From NCBI GenBank assembly GCA_046705285.1, contig JBJKQK010000108.1:1-8106 (forward strand): a stretch of DNA of 8,106 bases, given 5' to 3'. Below are positions 7,045-8,106 of the stretch, in pieces. Position 1 is the stretch's first letter. Every line of letters begins with the position of its first letter. The DNA comes from SCRD01 sp046705285 (GTDB taxonomy: Bacteria > Acidobacteriota > Terriglobia > UBA7540). The notes beneath the pieces were generated by a model. That model was not told where the DNA came from. It ran no database searches and saw only the letters and a program-made list of their open reading frames with translations. The position numbers and the translations under genes are program-made.

Positions 7045-7091
7045 CGTGCGGCACGATTCCCTCTGTGTACCCCGAAACGTGCCCCAGGCAC
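7045..7091 (-). promoter_or_regulatory. Leader with mutually exclusive hairpins
   Basis: In minus-strand RNA, GTGCC-UGG-GGCAC (7091-7079) can form one hairpin and CGUGC-C-GCACG (7055-7045) another. Alternatively GGCACG (7083-7078) can pair with CGUGCC (7055-7050), excluding both. It lies inside the roughly 225-base leader predicted for the TPR/barrel operon. Such competing stems are typical of leader regulation. No terminator U-run or known riboswitch consensus was found. Confidence 0.25.
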
Positions 7092-7140
7092 TGCTTTATC
7101 GCTCAACAAACAACAGAGCCAGCGCCTCTCCACATTATAA

Positions 7141-7169
7141 AATATAAAGTATTTCTCCGCTCGCATCAA
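7141..7169 (-). promoter_or_regulatory. Sigma-70-type promoter for the minus-strand operon
   Basis: On the minus strand the element is TTGATG, 17 bases, then TATATT (4/6 and 5/6 matches to TTGACA/TATAAT). A perfect TATAAT also occurs just downstream (7139-7134) but without a good -35 partner. The expected start near 7134 gives an unusually long leader of about 225 bases before the GTG at 6908. No better promoter was seen closer to the gene. Confidence 0.45.
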
Positions 7170-7367
7170 CCCATCCCCCTCTTGCCGAAATTCGCCATGA
7201 TCTGCCGCCCGGAGCTTGAGCAGGGCCCGGTTTTGGGGGGACTGGTTCTTCCCAAGGGAACTTTCGCTGGCTCAAGGCGCGGCCTCTTTGCCAGCCCCGC
7301 CAGTGGCGAAACCGCCCCTCCGCCTTTTTACTCGCGCAGCCTGCCACCACCCCGCACGCGAATTTGC
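7170..7367. other. Intergenic region with palindromes, no convincing gene
   Basis: No coding frame here looks real on either strand. It holds a perfect 12-bp palindrome, TTCCCAAGGGAA (7249-7260), and an imperfect hairpin of TTTCGC-TGG (7262-7270) with CCA-GTG-GCGAAA (7300-7311), in which the GTG is bulged. The region lies between a minus-strand promoter at 7141-7169 and a plus-strand promoter at 7368-7396, so these dyads may be shared operator sites. Confidence 0.35.
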
Positions 7368-7396
7368 TTGACAGTGAAGGGCTACTGTGCTAGTCT
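7368..7396 (+). promoter_or_regulatory. Plus-strand sigma-70 promoter, perfect -35 and extended -10
   Basis: TTGACA (7368-7373) is followed at exactly 17 bases by TAGTCT (7391-7396), which has only three consensus matches but is preceded by a TGC extended -10 motif. It faces away from the operon, towards the AAACGAACC array and a doubtful ORF at 7769. Transcription would start near 7403. A small hairpin, AGTCT-GGGC-AGACT (7448-7461), lies shortly downstream. What it transcribes is unknown. Confidence 0.4.
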
Positions 7397-7497
7397 ATTT
7401 GATGTTGGATGGACTGGCTGGCTTCGACTGGTAGCCCGGAAATAGATAGTCTGGGCAGACTGCTATGTCGACGTTAACCTATTGAAAATGCAAGGCT

Positions 7498-7692
7498 GGC
7501 TCGTTTGGCATTAAAAATGTGAGACAAAAAAGTTCTTTTTTGCAAAACGAACCGGAGAAGTTACTGAAAACAAATGATCGGCCTGAAAAACGAACCGAAA
7601 AAACAGCCAAACGAACCTAAAACGAAGCTACCGAAGTTGTTGAAAACGCTAGAGTGCATAAAAAACGAACCGAAACGAACCGAAAACGAACC
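7498..7692 (+). repeat. Helically phased AAACGAACC repeat array (iteron-like)
   Basis: Exact copies of AAACGAACC start at 7545, 7588, 7609, 7663, 7673 and 7684. A one-mismatch copy (AAACGAAGC) starts at 7620, and a one-mismatch inverted copy (AAACGAGCC on the minus strand) lies at 7498-7506. Most copies are followed by G or T and then AAA. Steps between the direct copies are 43, 21, 11, 43, 10 and 11 bp, all close to whole turns of B-DNA, so every copy faces the same side. The stretch is much richer in A than the rest of the window. Direct phased repeats suggest cooperative binding by one protein, as in iterons, partition sites or multi-site operators. A poor promoter-like pair (TTGTTG-N16-TAAAAA, 7637-7664) sits in the middle. 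No replication or partition gene is visible. Confidence 0.7.
7525..7542. repeat. A6/T6 hairpin next to the repeat array
   Basis: CAAAAAA-GTTC-TTTTTTG is a perfect seven-base-pair inverted repeat with a four-base loop, ending three bases before the first AAACGAACC copy. It could be a weak bidirectional terminator, a bent or easily melted A/T tract, or part of the array's function. Confidence 0.35.
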
Positions 7693-7768
7693 TAAACACG
7701 CACTCAAGATCATCTAGCCTATTCAGGACCTCAAACACTTCCTTTCCCGGTTCCATCATAGGGTCGCC

Positions 7769-8041
7769 ATGCCACGAATCAGCCCAAACCGCCAGCCGTC
7801 TGTCAGGCAGATTGGGTTAGTAGCGGGCGATACGCCGCCTCGACCCGTGTTGGCCCTTGCCCGAGCGGTGAATCTCGTTGATCGGGTCCGTTTTCAGCAC
7901 GGCAGAGTTTATACACTTGGGGCTGCGGCCTGCCAGCGGGGTATTGTGGCAAGCGATGACCCCGGCCAAAGTCTGCCTGCTCAGTCGGCCTCCGGGAACC
8001 TGACAGCTCTTCAAAGCGGGTTGTATTGGGTTCGTGAGTGA
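7769..8041 (+). CDS. Doubtful 90-residue ORF
   Basis: An ATG preceded by AGGG at five bases opens a 90-residue frame ending at TGA 8039-8041. I do not recognise the product; it has no signal peptide, membrane helix or motif. Codon-position composition is only mildly coding-like, and two minus-strand frames of similar length overlap it (7803-8069 and 7817-8077), so chance is likely. In its favour, it lies downstream of the plus-strand promoter and the repeat array. The remaining sequence to 8106 shows nothing I can name. Confidence 0.2.
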   Translation: MPRISPNRQPSVRQIGLVAGDTPPRPVLALARAVNLVDRVRFQHGRVYTLGAAACQRGIVASDDPGQSLPAQSASGNLTALQSGLYWVRE

Positions 8042-8106
8042 CGTAGTATAGGCAATTAAGAAGACGCAAATTAGCAAACGTTGTTGCGGACCCAGCAGTT
8101 TTGTGG

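Noticed and set aside
7262..7320. GCCACTG on the minus strand as part of a cobalamin riboswitch
   Set aside because: The other conserved boxes are absent or in the wrong order relative to GCCACTG.
7391..7446. TCTATTT/AAATAGA inverted repeat as an RNA stem
   Set aside because: Its left arm overlaps the -10 element and would lie upstream of the transcript start, so it cannot fold in that RNA.
7545..7692. CRISPR array
   Set aside because: The repeats are only nine bases, irregularly spaced with spacings down to one base, and no cas gene is near.
7803..8077. Minus-strand ORFs of 86-88 residues
   Set aside because: They overlap each other and the plus-strand frame and have no motif or clear ribosome-binding site.

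Overview
This window reads as part of a bacterial chromosome of moderately high GC that carries a cell-envelope / exopolysaccharide-type locus. All five confident genes lie on the minus strand, so the locus is transcribed from right to left. The organism cannot be fixed from the sequence alone. The combination of FecR, CHASE2 histidine kinase, NtrC-type regulator and TPR/outer-membrane barrel genes fits a Gram-negative-type bacterium with an outer membrane. Acidobacteriota is my best guess, held loosely.

Layout in transcription order: a TPR protein with a C-terminal outer-membrane beta-barrel (6908-5475); a sigma-54-dependent NtrC-family response regulator (5418-4027); a CHASE2 membrane histidine kinase (4030-1646); an exported FecR-domain protein (1649-861); a 306-bp regulatory gap; a small unrecognised reading frame that appears to need a -1 frameshift (554-286); and the 5' end of a UDP-glucose 6-dehydrogenase gene (from 274, running off the left edge). 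The regulator, kinase and FecR genes are joined by two ATGA stop/start overlaps, so they very probably form one translationally coupled signalling cassette.

The most informative non-coding stretch is the gap at 555-860. It holds a good sigma-54 -24/-12 element on the minus strand (TGGCAT-N5-GTGCT, 623-638). This is followed by a perfect Shine-Dalgarno and the start of the small ORF, and preceded by several dyads, including a perfect CTGGGTC-N7-GACCCAG placed where NtrC-type activators usually bind. The regulator encoded just upstream has an intact GAFTGA loop, which is what such a promoter needs. My working model is that the FecR protein and the CHASE2 kinase sense an envelope signal, the regulator is phosphorylated, and it activates sigma-54 transcription of the small ORF plus the UDP-glucuronate-forming dehydrogenase. 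The TPR/barrel protein would act in polymer export or envelope assembly.

The right-hand 1.2 kb (6909-8106) has no confident gene. It contains a plausible sigma-70 promoter and long leader for the minus-strand operon, an outward-facing TTGACA promoter on the plus strand, and an unusual AT-rich cluster of AAACGAACC repeats (7545-7692). The starts of those repeats are spaced at near-integral turns of the DNA helix, as in iterons or cooperative operator arrays.
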